Below are positions 33,800 to 45,751 of a stretch of DNA of 64,000 bases, piece by piece; within the stretch, counting starts at the first letter, position 1, and every line of letters begins with the position of its first letter. The stretch covers positions 14,640,142-14,704,141 of the forward strand of contig NC_058164.1 in the NCBI RefSeq assembly GCF_020080835.1, in the 5' to 3' direction. The notes under the pieces are model-generated. The model was not told the DNA's origin, searched no databases, and worked only from the letters and a program-made list of their open reading frames with translations. This stretch comes from Cotesia glomerata. Taxonomy: Eukaryota; Arthropoda; Insecta; Hymenoptera; Braconidae. A program made the position numbers and the translations under genes.

Positions 33800-34501
33800 C
33801 ACGGGAAAAAATTTCTGGGAAAATTTACGATACAACTATTGTAAAGCTGGACTATACTTTTATTACTATTAATTGTCAAATATTTTAGAAGAAAAAATAC
33901 TATTTATTCATGAAAAAATACAATATTACTATTGTAAAAAGTAAGAGATTAAAATTTCCAGTGCTGCCTCTGTATCTTTCCAATAGAACTATAGCAAATT
34001 TTACAATAGTTGAATTGGAATGTTTCTCAATTAGTGTGAGTGATGGCCGTGCACAGCGCTAGACTCCAAGTTTATGTAAATGTTAAAGGATATGGGTCTC
34101 AGTTTACCTCGGATAGCATAGAGGGAGAGTCTCTGGCTGCCAACACAGAGTTCTCGGTTCGATTCCCAGATAGCACGAAAATCTCGGTTTCTTTTTTCGA
34201 TTACTGTACAGGTACCAATGAGTCCAACCTTCTATTTCTCTCCCTCCCTAATATTTCTTTTAAAAAAACGAACTGTGAATTTTTACAATAGTTGAATTGT
34301 AAAGTTCACAAACACATATTGTATAATTTGCTCTATAGTATTCGACTTTTTAAGACTCTTGCTAGTCTTATTTGTTGGATAAAATTTACAATAGTAGATC
34401 GTAAAAATTACTAAATGAGAAGTATAGTCCACCGTTACTATTTTATTTAGTAAAAATTACAATAGTAAAATAGTAAAAATTCCTTCAATTTTATTTCCGT
34501 G
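33800..34501. mobile_element. 702-bp TIR element, ends CACGG, TA target
   Basis: CACGGGAAAAAAATT at the left and its approximate complement (AATTTTATTTCCGTG) at the right, flanked by TA on each side. Repeated ACTATTGTAA/TTACAATAGT motifs and GGACTATAC occur near both ends. A tRNA-like cassette sits in the middle. Confidence 0.78.
34105..34177 (+). other. tRNA-like cassette 6
   Basis: CTCGGATAGCATAGAGGGAG as A-box region and CGGTTCGATTCC, a perfect B-box match, 40 nt later. The anticodon arm is longer than standard. Confidence 0.6.
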
Positions 34502-34879
34502 TAATACATTGATAATTAAAAATTGATATAATAATTATTAATGATATAATAAATTAAATTAAATTCATATAATAATTATAATAATAATGATAATAATAAT
34601 AATTTCATAACTGATATAATTATTATTATTATTTATAATTAATATTAATTATTTTATTATTTTTTATTATTATTTTATTAATTTATCGTTTATAGTTATT
34701 ATTAATTTATTTATTCATAATTAATATTATCAATAATAATATTTTGATATAATTTGATATAAATATTTTTAAAACTGGTTAAAAACATTAATTTTTAATT
34801 TTCAAATATTATTTACAGTTTTTGCAAATTTAATTTAAGTAATTTGTTTAAATATTCACGAATAATTAGTTATAGAACA

Positions 34880-35035
34880 ATATTCGAACTGCTAGCTCTG
34901 ACGTCACGCGAGACGAGAGATATATGAGTCACAAGCCAACGCTTAGGCTTCTCTATCGTTTGTTTTATCGTGCCTCTCTATCGCTTGTTGTGCGCTCTCG
35001 CTTGCACGCACAGGCTCAGGCGGAACGTTACATTT
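34880..35035. promoter_or_regulatory. GC-richer patch with a CRE palindrome
   Basis: TGACGTCA at 34899-34906 is a full cAMP-response element. It is followed by a pyrimidine-rich GCTTGTTGTGCGCTCTCGC stretch. Could be a promoter, but no exon is attached. Confidence 0.25.
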
Positions 35036-36452
35036 TTTCATGAGTGTTGCTGGTGTTCATCAATTTATAAGACGTTATCACGTCAAAATGAATTAAAAAA
35101 AAATTTAGAAGGAGAAGGGGATTTTCTATCTAAGTCTGGGCGTTTTTAACACTATCCCTTTTGAATAACACTACTAATTGACCTGACTTTTTTTTGTTTG
35201 ATTTGTATCGATAACGTCTAGAAGTAATTAAAAAATCATGAGTCAATGATTATTCGTTTTATTGCTAATAGAAGATCATATCATCGTTTCGCTATAATGT
35301 GTCTTTATTAGACAGCCATATGTATTATATTTTTTTGTAAATAGAGTTTTTTATTAAGGCCATTTTAGGAGAGTACCCCTCACTTTTTTTAAAATTAAAA
35401 TGGCGCCGCCTGGTGGCCAGTCCGGGTACTAAAAAAGTCCCTAGCACGTGAAAATTTTCTAAATTAAATAAAAAATATAAATAATTATTGAATATAAAAA
35501 AAATGAATGCTAAAAATAATTAAAAAAATTTCTTTATATTTTGAAATAAAAAAAAATATATAACATTGACAGAATTATTTAAATCAACGATAAGCAGTTG
35601 TGGTGACCTTGAACTGTGAACACCGTATTTATTTTTATGATATTATTAAAAAATAATGAAGCGATTGATAAAAAAAAGACCAACGTAGCTCGAATTCTAC
35701 AAAAATTAAAAATATATAAAAAATAACTTACAATTATTATCCCGACACAGATGGATGTAGCTTAAAAAATCATTTTCATGTTTACATTTTGCATTTAGTA
35801 ACTTTATGACAGCTGTAAGCAATATGCTCGTAATCGTTCGGCGCATGCCCGATGCATAACCGTCGTAGAGGGAAAAATTAAATTAAATAGATTGTTTTAT
35901 TTTTTATATAAATTAAAATATCTCAGAAACTACGCAAAAATAGTCGAGACATGCAGTAAATGAAATTTAGAGAATTGAATTACAAACAAAATGAGCCAAA
36001 CTTGATATCTCTACGACCAATAGTTTACGAAATATTAATTTTTTAATAAAAAAAAACGCGGTTCCGCTCAAACGCTTATAAACAAATAGCTGTAACTCCA
36101 CAAAAAATCAATCGATTTATTTTTTTTTTTTTTAATTATAGCTTCTGTTGTTTTCTATAAGCGAAAAAATCAACCAAGCTCAAAAAAACTTTTTTGAATT
36201 TATTTGAATAATTTTCAGTTTTTTGAATTTCTGCATTAAAAAATAGTTAGAATTAGAAAAAAATTATTTTTTTTCCATATCAAAATTTTCCCCGCAACAG
36301 AGAATCGATATGAAAGAAAAATTTTGAAAAAAAAATTGTTTTAGTGCAAAAATTTAGTTAACAAGTTTAAAAAAATATGAGCTCTACGGGGACTCGATGT
36401 CCGATCCCCGATCCGAGACAGTGCACGTACGCCATTCCCCTCAAACCGTTGT
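35036..36452. other. No gene seen
   Basis: AT-rich with many A- and T-runs. One GC patch (35400-35450, GGCGCCGCCTGGTGG). No supported feature. Confidence 0.4.
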
Positions 36453-37443
36453 CCCTAGCGGTTTTGTAGATGCCGAAAAAATGTCGCAATTATACAGTAT
36501 TAATGCGGTATTTTTTCAGCATTTTTTCGGTTGTTTTGGTCAGTTTTTTTATTGAAACATTACGGAACATTTACCGTAAAAATACGATACATTTACGCTA
36601 AAAATTTAGAATATTTACGCTGAAAACGCGGCATATTTACAGCAATAAGGTCGTAAAATGACTGTATTAAAACCATATTTAAAAAAGGGTGTAAAATTAA
36701 ATAACGCTCGGACTGGGATTCGAACCCAGAACCTCCCGAGGACATGTCGGCTATTCTACCATTTGAGCTACCCGGTCTATACCATACTGTTTTTTTGCTT
36801 ATTCTATATACATTAAGCCACACCGTCCATCTTACGATAAGCATGTTTAAAATGAAATAATATAATTATATATGTGAAACAATAAAACTTTTCAATTTTA
36901 GGAAATTTGCAATTTACTAAGTAAGAAATTAAAAATTGAAATGAAAACTAAAATATATTTACTTAATATATGTACTATTTTATATTAATTACCGCTAAAT
37001 ACCTAATTAAAAAATAATATTCTACATATTTTTTATTCAAAAACAGTATTTGTTTTTGCAAAGTAGCGATGGAGAATAAAAAGCAAAATTGGAAATTTTT
37101 CATTTTATTCATTTCTAACATAAAAGTGAACTAAAAATAAAACCTAATTTTTAATAATTGTCCATTATATCAGAAAATATTCGGCAAAACTACTGTATTA
37201 TTACGGTAATTATTTGGAATTTTTTGGGTAAAATTTGGGAATTAATGCGGTAATTGTATAGTATATTTTTGGTAACTGTACAGCATAAGTGCAGTATATA
37301 TACTGGATAACTACAGTATAAAAACTGGCCAAAACAACTATAGTTTAACCGCATTATTACCGAATTATAACGGTAAATATACGGCATGAGCATAAATGCC
37401 GAAAAAATACGGTATTTTTACGGTATTCTCAAAACCGCGAGCG
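36453..37443. mobile_element. About 990-bp MITE with CGGTTTTG ends
   Basis: CCCTAGCGGTTTTG at the left and CAAAACCGCGAGCG at the right, with GCCGAAAAAAT, GCGGTATTTTT and TTTTGGCCAGT/TTTTGGTCAGTTTT near both ends. Same family as 27696-28489. Target duplication not clear. Carries tRNA-like cassette 7 in reverse. Confidence 0.72.
36706..36777 (-). other. tRNA-like cassette 7
   Basis: The best-preserved of the set: TAGCTCAAATGGTAGAAT (A box), a perfect five-pair T stem CTGGG/CCCAG with loop TTCGAAT (B box). The acceptor stem pairs at five of seven positions. The anticodon loop CATGTCC lacks U33. Followed on the same strand side by a copy of CCGTAAGATGGACGG (degenerate). Confidence 0.7.
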
Positions 37444-37555
37444 GTCGGATAAAAATGTGGGAAATAATAATAATTTGAAGCAAATAATAACAATAGTAAG
37501 CGGCCGCTTAGAAACTCGGAGTTATTTCTATTTTGTAACTTTGTTTTTTTCTGTC

Positions 37556-38420
37556 TTAATTAACTTTAAAAAAATCGATCCCACAATATAGGTATCAATC
37601 GATTACAAATTTCATGAATGGTCCAGAAAACCTATCGACAAAAGATCGATTTTTAAAATGTTAACTAATTTTTTTTTTATAAATAAATAAATTAAACTTT
37701 TAAAAAATCAATTCGACAATGTATGCATCAAACGATTCAGAATTTCATGAATCGTAAAGATATCCTATCGTGTAGATGAACTTTTTTTAAAAAAAATTTT
37801 TCTATTTGTTTAAAAAACTGTTAGTTAACAATCATAAAATCGATTCCACAAAATAGGTATCAATCGATTCCAAATTTGATGAATCGTAAATATATCCTAT
37901 CGTGTAGAGAACTTTATTTTTTTTAATTTATCTAATAGTTAAAAAAAATTTTTAATTAATAATTAAAAATTTGTTTTCACAATGTAGATATCAAACGACT
38001 CAGAATTTCATGAATCGTAAATATATCCTAACGTGTGGATAAATTTTTTTTTTTTTTATTTTTCTATTTGTTTAAAAAAATAGTTCGTTGACAATTAAAA
38101 ATTTGTTTCCACAACGTAGGTATCAAACGTTTCAAAATTTCATGAATCGTAAAAATATCCTATGGAGTGGAGTACTTTTTTTTTTTTTTAATTTACCATT
38201 TGTTTAAAAAAATTGTTAGTTAATAATTGAAAATTTGTTTCTACAATGTAGCTATAAAACGATTCAGAATTTCGTGAAGATGAAGATATCCTATCGTGTG
38301 GATAAACTTTTTTTAAAAAAATTTTTCTATTTGTTGAAAAAAATAGTTTGTTAACTATTAAAAAATCGATTCGGCAATATAGGTATGAATTGATTCCAAA
38401 TTTCCAAATGAGTTAATCAA
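37556..38420. repeat. Diverged tandem repeat, about seven units of 115-130 bp
   Basis: Each unit contains AGGTATCAAACGATTC, ATTTCATGAATCGTAA and TATCCTATCGTGT, followed by a T-rich arm and TTTGTTTAAAAAA. Units are seen near 37590, 37720, 37850, 37990, 38110, 38240 and 38380. Confidence 0.8.
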
Positions 38421-38469
38421 CTTTCAGAAATTTGATTTTTTATCGTTAGGTTCTCTAAACGTCCTACAG

Positions 38470-38625
38470 GAAAAAAATTAAATATATTGTTATATTTTTT
38501 ACGTAAATTTTACATCCAAGTCAGTCTAAGTCTTGATAAAATAATGTCAGCATTAAAGTTATGACTTTTCATGAAATGTTTAACAAAAAAATTGTACAAA
38601 TAAATTTGTACACCTCTTTAAAAAA
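38470..38625 (-). repeat. Dispersed repeat (partner at 58380-58510)
   Basis: GTACAAATAAATTTGTACACCTCTTTAA with TGACTTTTCATGAAAT and CATCCAAGTCAGTCTAAGTC is the reverse complement of 58380-58510 with moderate divergence. Confidence 0.75.
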
Positions 38626-39109
38626 AAAAAAAAAATTATTTTTTTTTTTTACTCGAATATTCTATAATTCACAATATTTTTAGTCAATTTGACATTTTCA
38701 ACCAAAAAAAATTTTTTCTATTAATTTTTTTTTTATTACATTTTTTATTTCCATACAATATCAATAAGTGAGAAAGAGATAGAAATTATTTTCTATTACA
38801 TTCCTAGCCTACTGCTCATGACAACATTTACGAGCGTAGCAGCTGAGCTGATAGAAAAATATTACTACATCTGTCTTACTTGCTCAGCTTACCGGCATGG
38901 AATGTGACAGAACGATATTACCATCTCTGTCTTACTTATACAATCTATATGGTAATTAAAAATTTTAATGTTAATTTTTTTGATACAAAACAATTTTTTT
39001 TCGTTGAAAATTCATAATATTATAAATTTATTATGAATTATAAAATTTCAGAATTTTTTTTTTTTTTTTTTTTTAAGGAAGAACGCTAAAAAAATTTTAT
39101 TTTGGAATG
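38626..39109. other. No gene seen
   Basis: AT-rich, T- and A-runs, nothing supported. Confidence 0.4.
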
Positions 39110-39640
39110 TTTACATTTTTATGCTTAAAAAACTGCGTCGAATGCTTTTTGAAAATGAAAATCAAACGATGCATTCAAAAATTATAGTTTAAAAATTCAC
39201 AAATTTTTGTTTTTCAGTATTTTTTTAAAATACTAGGAATTTAAATTGTGCGCCTTAATTAGGAATCCAATAAGAAATCGGGGACCAAATTTTTGCGATG
39301 ATTCAATACTCAGTTCACTTTTCACTTATTTTCAATTCATCTATTTTAATATAGAGGATCTTCGAGATTATTCAACCAATCAAAATGAACCTGTACGTTT
39401 TTTTTTGTGTTTTAAAAACTGCGTCGAATGCTTTTCTAAATAAAAAAAATCGAACAACGCATCCAAAAGTTATAGCTTTTTAATAAATACATTTTGAGCT
39501 AAAAATGTGAAAAACGGTGCTTTCAGCTTGAAAAGTTCAAATATATTAACGAAAAAACTCATTTTAAGGTGCTTTAAATTCAAATTTAGTGGGAAGTTCT
39601 AGGGTTAGCCTGCGCGGTCAACCGATTTCCAGATTTTTTT
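39110..39640 (+). repeat. Repeat R, copy 5, strongly diverged
   Basis: AAACTGCGTCGAATGC (twice), GTGGGAAGTTCTAGGG and GCGGTCAACCGATTTCC show the R pattern. The GAGCTC palindromes are lost. Confidence 0.6.
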
Positions 39641-41298
39641 TTCTGGCATTCATTTTAGGTAAGTCAATTTTTACATAATTTTTTTTTTTTTTTTCATGAT
39701 ATTACGTTTTAATTTTGCGTAAGCTTTTATCAATACCTAATAGTTTGAAATTCTTTTAATCCTCTATTTTAGCTCCTCACCTGGTCTAAAATGTAACAAT
39801 ATAAGGTAAGCTTACCGTTTACATTTTTATTGTTTTAAAACGGAAGTTATTCTTACTGTTTTTGGTTTCATTTTTTTAATACTATAGTGACATGTGATTT
39901 ATATGTTTCATGAGTCTCAAGTTAAAGTCAAGAAAACGAGAGTCATAAGTTTTATTTTATATTTTGATTTTCATATTAGCGTTATAGTATTATATACTTG
40001 TAATACGATGTTTCGATTATTTCTTGCTAAAGTTCTGTGGTAGGTCTTTAGTCATCTGAGCCAATCATTATACAATCCTATCTATACGTAAGTTGTTCAA
40101 TTGCACATTAGTCTTCCTATTAGTAACATCAAAATTATTTAGTATTTTTATTGTTTTGAAGTTTGTGACTATAAATTTATTATTACTAAAATATCGAGTA
40201 AGTAACTAATAGCAATTATAACAAATTTATTTTTTTATTGTTTCTTAAATAACATATAATTTTTAATGAAAATTATTAATCAAATTTTAGAATTTTTTAT
40301 TAAATTTCATTTTTAAATAATAATATTTTTCGTGAATATATACTTAAAACAAATGATAATTTGCTATGAAAGATAATTAATAATAAAAAACATAAATGAA
40401 TCATAGAAAATATTTTTTTTTCTAAATAAATCGACTTTTTTTTTTTTTTTTTTTAAGTAAAAGAAAAACGATTTATTTTTCAATTTTTATATTTTTTTAA
40501 CAATTACTTAAAACAAATACATTGGTTCTAACAAGATTGAGCTTTATTGAAATAGCAGTAAAATAACAGTGAAATAGCAAAGGGTGTAAAAAAAATATTT
40601 TTTTTTTTTTGGAATCGACATACCTACGACATACTACTTTGGCTGGAATGTCAAGAAATGCAAAAAAAATTTTACGTAATTAAAATTTTTTTTCGACTTC
40701 TAAAAAAATTGAATTTTTCGAAACAAAATTTAAATTTTCAGAAAAAATTTTTTTTGAATTTCTGCACATTTTAAGCAAAAATATGTCGATTCTCAGAAAA
40801 AATTTTTTATTGTGCGCCCGGATGCCATCTGTAACGCAAGATATTTTTTATCTTTGTACATCTACGTATTAATCTACTCAAAAAGTGCTTTTTAGGTCAA
40901 AATGTTTTTGCCTTTTCCGAAAATTATAATTGAGGTATTATTCGATAGTTTTTCAGAAAATGCTAGTCGCTCGCAAAAATTGCAATAGTTATGAATAATT
41001 ATGTGTAAAAAGTGGGTTTAAAGAATTGTTCTAAACAAATGCGTTGTTTATGAGATAATTAAAAATTTTTTTTTAATAACAATCTTGATGATAATTAAGT
41101 ATGATTTAAAAAAAAAATTTTATTGCTTAAAAACGCTTTTGTTAAATAACAATTTCTTTTTTACCACTTGTTATGAAAATTAAGGAACCATTTTTTTTTA
41201 ATAAACAATCTGTTATAAGCAAATGAATTATCTTTTTGTATTTTTTTTTTCTTTTTCTACTTTAAAAAAAAATAACCATTATTTATTAAAAAAAAAAA
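39641..41298. other. No gene seen
   Basis: Very AT-rich with poly-T and poly-A runs. No frame, TIR or RNA gene supported. Confidence 0.4.
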
Positions 41299-41729
41299 TT
41301 TATTTATATTTTTGATTGAACTTTCAATTTTCTGTTCTTTTTCATTTCACCACTCTGACCTGGTTTTTTTATGTTTAATTTTATAATAACTTTTTAACTA
41401 ATGGAGATACAAAGAAAAAATTAGAGACTTATTTATTCTTTATTAATTGAATAAGAAATTAAAGCCAAAATTTGAAGCTCTTACTCAATTATTTATTAAA
41501 TTCATATCATTTTTTTATGAAAATAATCTTTCAGAATCATTGAGTAAGAGCTTCAAATTTTGGCTTAATTTGTTATTTAATTAATAAAGAATAAATAACT
41601 TTTAAATTTTTTCCCTATATCTTCATTAGTTAAAAACTTAAAATTAAATTAAACATAAAAAACCTGGTCAGAGTGGTGAAATTAAAGAAAACAGAAAATT
41701 GAAAGTTCAATCAAAAATATAAATAATTT
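41299..41729. repeat. Large inverted repeat (foldback), arms about 190 bp
   Basis: Arms 41299-41490 and 41537-41729 are complementary over nearly their full length (for example CACTCTGACCTGG against CCTGGTCAGAGTG, and AAATTTGAAGCTCTTACTCA against TGAGTAAGAGCTTCAAATTT). The loop is about 46 bp. A hairpin of this length would be a strong small-RNA precursor if transcribed. Confidence 0.88.
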
Positions 41730-41782
41730 TTTTTTTTTTAATAATACATATTTATAGATAGATACATATTTTTACACGCTTT

Positions 41783-42003
41783 ATATTAGCTTCACCTGTA
41801 TGTCAGTTTGTCAGTATGTCAGTAACTCTCCGTGGGTAATCTGCGCGCCTGCGGCCTTCTTTGGTTCTGGTAGCCGTTTCTCAGGCTCGCTCTCCGAAAT
41901 CGAACTCTGATTCCCCGTGTTTATAATATTTATAAATAATTATTTTTTATTAGCTTCACTTGTATGTCAGTATGTAACTCTCCGTGGGTAATTTGGGCGC
42001 CTG
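41783..42003. repeat. Two copies of a TTAGCTTCACYTGTATGTCAG unit
   Basis: 41786-41850 and 41950-42003 share TATTAGCTTCAC, GTATGTCAGTATGT and AACTCTCCGTGGGTAAT. They lie between the two large hairpins. Confidence 0.75.
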
Positions 42004-42084
42004 AATATTTTTGATAATTAACAAATAATAGCTTAAAAAAACTAAAAAATCACGCTTTTATAAATAAACCAAACTAAAAAGTAA

Positions 42085-42494
42085 AAAATAAATAATAGTT
42101 TAAAAAAACTAAAAACACGCTTTTTATAGAAAACCAAACTAAAAAATAGAAAATAAATTTAAATTAAGAATAGTGTTAAAAATTTCAATAAATATAAATT
42201 AATAATAGTGTAAATAAAAAAAATGTATTTTATTTTAAAAAAAGCGTGGGGTGTTTTTTAAGATATTATCAAAATGATAATCACTCTACTCATATCTGTC
42301 AATAAAATATTTATAACTATTAACACCATGCACCTCACGCTTTTTTTAAAATAAAATACATTTTTTTTATTTACACTATTATTAATTTATTTTTATTGAA
42401 ATTTTTAACACTATTCTTAATTTAAATTTATTTTCTATTTTTTAGTTTGGTTTTCTATAAAAAGCGTATTTTTAGTTTTTTTAAACTATTATTT
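42085..42494. repeat. Second large inverted repeat, arms about 165 bp
   Basis: Arms 42085-42252 and 42331-42494 are complementary (AAACCAAACTAAAAAATAG against CTATTTTTTAGTTTGGTTT; AAAAAGCGTG against CACGCTTTTT). The loop is about 78 bp. A tandem duplicate of the outer arm precedes it at 42027-42088. Confidence 0.85.
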
Positions 42495-42705
42495 ATTCAA
42501 TTTTCTTTTCTTCTATTGTATATAAAAACGTGTTTTATTTTTCCAATATTTGTCATCACTCTACATTAACCATGTAGGTTTAGAAATTTTACAAAATCTG
42601 ATATTTCGAAGCTATTTCCGTCTGATTTCACTAAATTGTCTCTTTCTCCTACGATTAATATTTAATCATAAGATTTTTTTAGTTTTATTTCTTATCTTTC
42701 TAGCA

Positions 42706-42870
42706 ATGAACAATCAAAATAATCACTCGAAAGTGGTGGCCGACTCTGGATATAGTGCTCGTCATTATTCTGAGAAACACAAGAATATTTCTCTATACGG
42801 TCAACGCTTGGCTGATAATAATTCACGTCAAAACACTTCAAACTCCGGACAAAATAATGAAAAAAAATAA
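42706..42870 (+). CDS. Candidate small gene, 54 residues
   Basis: MNNQNNHSKVVADSGYSARH and on to a stop at 42868, polar and rich in Asn, Ser, Lys and Gln, with no signal peptide or membrane segment. A strong acceptor-like tract (TTATTTCTTATCTTTCTAG) ends 2 nt before the ATG, suggesting that a 5' UTR exon is spliced to it. Two AATAAA signals lie 90 nt after the stop. This layout is what a terminal coding exon looks like. No homologue is recognised; the inverted repeats just upstream could also make this a noncoding element. Confidence 0.42.
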   Translation: MNNQNNHSKVVADSGYSARHYSEKHKNISLYGQRLADNNSRQNTSNSGQNNEKK

Positions 42871-42960
42871 CTTTTTTTTTCTATGAGGATGATGATATCA
42901 TTTTGTATCCAATATATTCAAACAATATTATCTCATTTCTTTATTAATTACAAATTTGCT

Positions 42961-42970
42961 AATAAATAAA
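42961..42970 (+). terminator. Overlapping poly(A) signals
   Basis: AATAAATAAA, placed about 90 nt downstream of the stop of the 54-residue frame. Confidence 0.4.
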
Positions 42971-43744
42971 GCAAGATATATTAGAAATGGAAAATTTTGA
43001 TTAGTTTGTGCTTTATTTTACACCCTAGTTAGTGGTCGTTTATGATTTTCGAAATTATTACTAACGTCTTTTTTTAATATTTTAAAAACTCTGATTATAA
43101 TTAACATATTAATCATTTTTATTAATTATCTTATTCTTTAGGGTTATTATAGGTGTTATAAGCTAAAAATATCATACTTGTGAAGAATTTTTCAACTAAT
43201 TTAACTCTTTATTCTTTTAAAAATTTGTTTAATAAATCTGGAGAAACCACTTCAAAAGATTTGATAAGTTTCGAAAGACTAAGCTAATTGGAACAAACTT
43301 GATGGTGTTCAAAAGTTAGTTTGGGCACTTACGGCCAAATTTTGAATTTTCACCGGAAACGCCCAAACTAAGCTTCTGTTAAAAAATTCTATGAAAATCA
43401 AATACATCGTCTCCCCCCTAAAATATCTTAGGAAATGCCCAAACACAGCCCCTGTCAAAAGTGGAACTCAAAATTCCAATTTTGAAAGGTTCTCCACGGA
43501 AGTTAAATTTTGGCACACCCTAATATATATACATACACATATAAATTTTTAACCAATGGTGTTTTTGGAACTTATTTGAATAATTATGACACATGATGTG
43601 TCAAGCAAAATCAGGTGAAAATTCCACCATGAGGACTAATGCAATAGTTAGATTTCTAACAAAATCCACCTAAAAATCATGATTTATCAATATAATTTTT
43701 TAATTCGTCACCTGATCGAATTTCTATTAGATAGTTTTATTAAA
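42971..43744. other. No gene seen
   Basis: AT-rich. Short repeated CGCCCAAACTAAGC/TGCCCAAACACAGC phrases at 43370-43460. Nothing else supported. Confidence 0.4.
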
Positions 43745-44035
43745 GCTCTCTTGACTATGCTGTATACTGCCTATCACATAAAAATCGATTGATTTGTATG
43801 AAAGTTACTGCCGTTCAAATATATTTAAATAAGTCTTTTATTAAATATAAACTTTACTTCTGAGTTCGAAGAGTTCAAAGTATAGTTTTCTTTTGGATAT
43901 TTGAGCGTTCAAAATATCTGTAAAACTATGTTTTAAGGTCAAAAACGTCATTATTTTTGTAATTTAAAGTTCTTTGCATTTAAAATTAGCAGGAAGTTGC
44001 TGGGATAGCGTGTAGGGTCAACCGTTTTACTCAAT
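43745..44035 (+). repeat. Repeat R, copy 6, 3' part, diverged
   Basis: Has GAGTTCGAAGAGTTC in place of the palindrome, AGCAGGAAGTTGCTGGG and GGTCAACCGTTTTAC. Confidence 0.65.
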
Positions 44036-44122
44036 TGTTATTCTTATAATTACAAGGATAAAAAACTTTTTATGAATGTTAAAATTCGCCCCCATAATAA
44101 TATAATTTATTAATTTTCACAG

Positions 44123-44288
44123 GAAAGTGGACGACTTAGGTTATAATAATGAAGATGACAGAATTATTATTTACTTAAGCGAGGTTTTGACCATTTTCTT
44201 GCGAAAATCAACAGAATTTTTTTATATTCTACATCATTCAAATAATAGTGAAATTCACAATTTTATTTTATTTATTAAACATATTTAA
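44123..44288 (+). CDS. Candidate exon of unknown protein
   Basis: After TTATTAATTTTCACAG (acceptor-like) a frame of 54 codons runs to a stop at 44286. Its start KVDDLGYNNEDDRIIIYLSE looks protein-like; the second half is more like random AT-rich sequence. No start codon of its own and no recognised family. Confidence 0.25.
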
Positions 44289-44483
44289 TATCTATACGCA
44301 ATAATATTATTAAAATTAAAGATATTCAATAAGGTATAATGATTTCTTGATAAAAATCGATTTTGACATAATGTTTTATTAAATATTTTTTATTGTGATT
44401 AAATTTTTATTAAAAATTTTTTGATTGAAAATATCAAATTGACTCAAAAAAATGTGAATTATAGAATATTCGAGTAAAAATAA

Positions 44484-45131
44484 AAAAAAAATTAAGAAAA
44501 CGGTTGACCCTGAAGGCCATCTCTGCAACTTCCCGCTACTTTCGTAATTAAGCGCTCAAAATTGCAATTATTACGTTTTTGAGCTCTTCGAGCTCGGAAA
44601 TATAATTTTCGTGTAGTTTTGAGCTCTTCGAGCTCAAAAGTGTGATAGAAGTTTAATAAAACACTATTTTTTGAATTTTCAAACCGCAATAATTTTTGAA
44701 TAAATGTACCGATTTTCACGGAGTATGCGGCATTCTACGCAGTTTTTTGAATTCTATAATATATTTTCAAACGAAAATTGATCAGACTGGAAATTTTGGT
44801 GTAATTCGAAAAAAACACTTTTTTTCGATTTCTACCGTCAACGATAACTCACAAACGAATCAGCCGATTTTGACCGACTTGGTGGCGATTGACGTTGATT
44901 TTTGATGTTAAGAGCTGATTAGTTTTTAGACTTGATCAGTCAAGCCGTTTGGAAGGTAATAAAAAAAACGACATTTGAAAAATTTTTTTTCGCAGTTTTT
45001 TTAAGATTTCTCAAAATCTATCAGTCCGATTCGGTCCAACTTGTATCCAAAATCCAAGTTTAGTCGAACCCTTTTGAATGGCACCAACCGCGATCAAATC
45101 GGTCAAGTAGTTCAAAAGTTATAAGAGGTTT

Positions 45132-45202
<71 letters not shown>
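44484..45202 (-). repeat. Repeat R, copy 7, part 1 with (CA)n
   Basis: Reverse orientation: AGGAAAACGGTTGACC-like end, GAGCTC palindromes at 44580-44635, TCGATC blocks, and a (CA)n tract at 45147-45202 where the long R1-clade element starts. Confidence 0.85.
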
Positions 45203-45203
<1 letters not shown>

Positions 45204-45751
45204 TCGGGGCTGAGAAGAAACTGCTACCGGGCGCGTCTCCCCGAAAGATGGGAGGATGGGAGGATGCTCGCTGTCCTTGGATGACACTTAATCTCTTAGT
45301 TAATGAGATACAGCGGGTAGGAGCCAAGCAAAATAACCAAACAAAATAAGCTCCCGTGGACAAAACTCCCCTGTAATAGGTTGGTCACACTAACTGAACT
45401 AGCAAGACAATCGTTTTCTGCTGTGACTCACTGGGAGTGACCGGAACCTGTATCGTAGTTTCCGACGATGCAGGCCACGGCTGATGTGAGCTTACTCTGC
45501 CGAGGTGTAAGTTGCAGCAGTGGATCAGGAGCCAGCCACTTCGGGCCTTGATCAGGAAGTACGCAGTGAGTGTTAGAGATCGGAATCTTCACCGCTCCAA
45601 GCGAGTCTAGTCCGTCCGTATATTCCGGGACTGGCTAAGTGTCGGCTAGGCCTCAGGGAACTGGGGTAGGAGTACTATCTCCGAGGGTACACCCGTTCCT
45701 AGTTATGGCAACCCGCTCCACTCCGTACAATGCGCTGGTAAATCAAAAAGT

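Noticed and set aside
36706..36777. Functional tRNA gene
   Set aside because: The T arm is perfect but the acceptor stem has two mismatches, position 33 is not U, and it lies in a MITE with relatives elsewhere.
37556..38420. CRISPR-like array
   Set aside because: The units are diverged AT-rich tandem repeats without unique spacers, in eukaryotic DNA.
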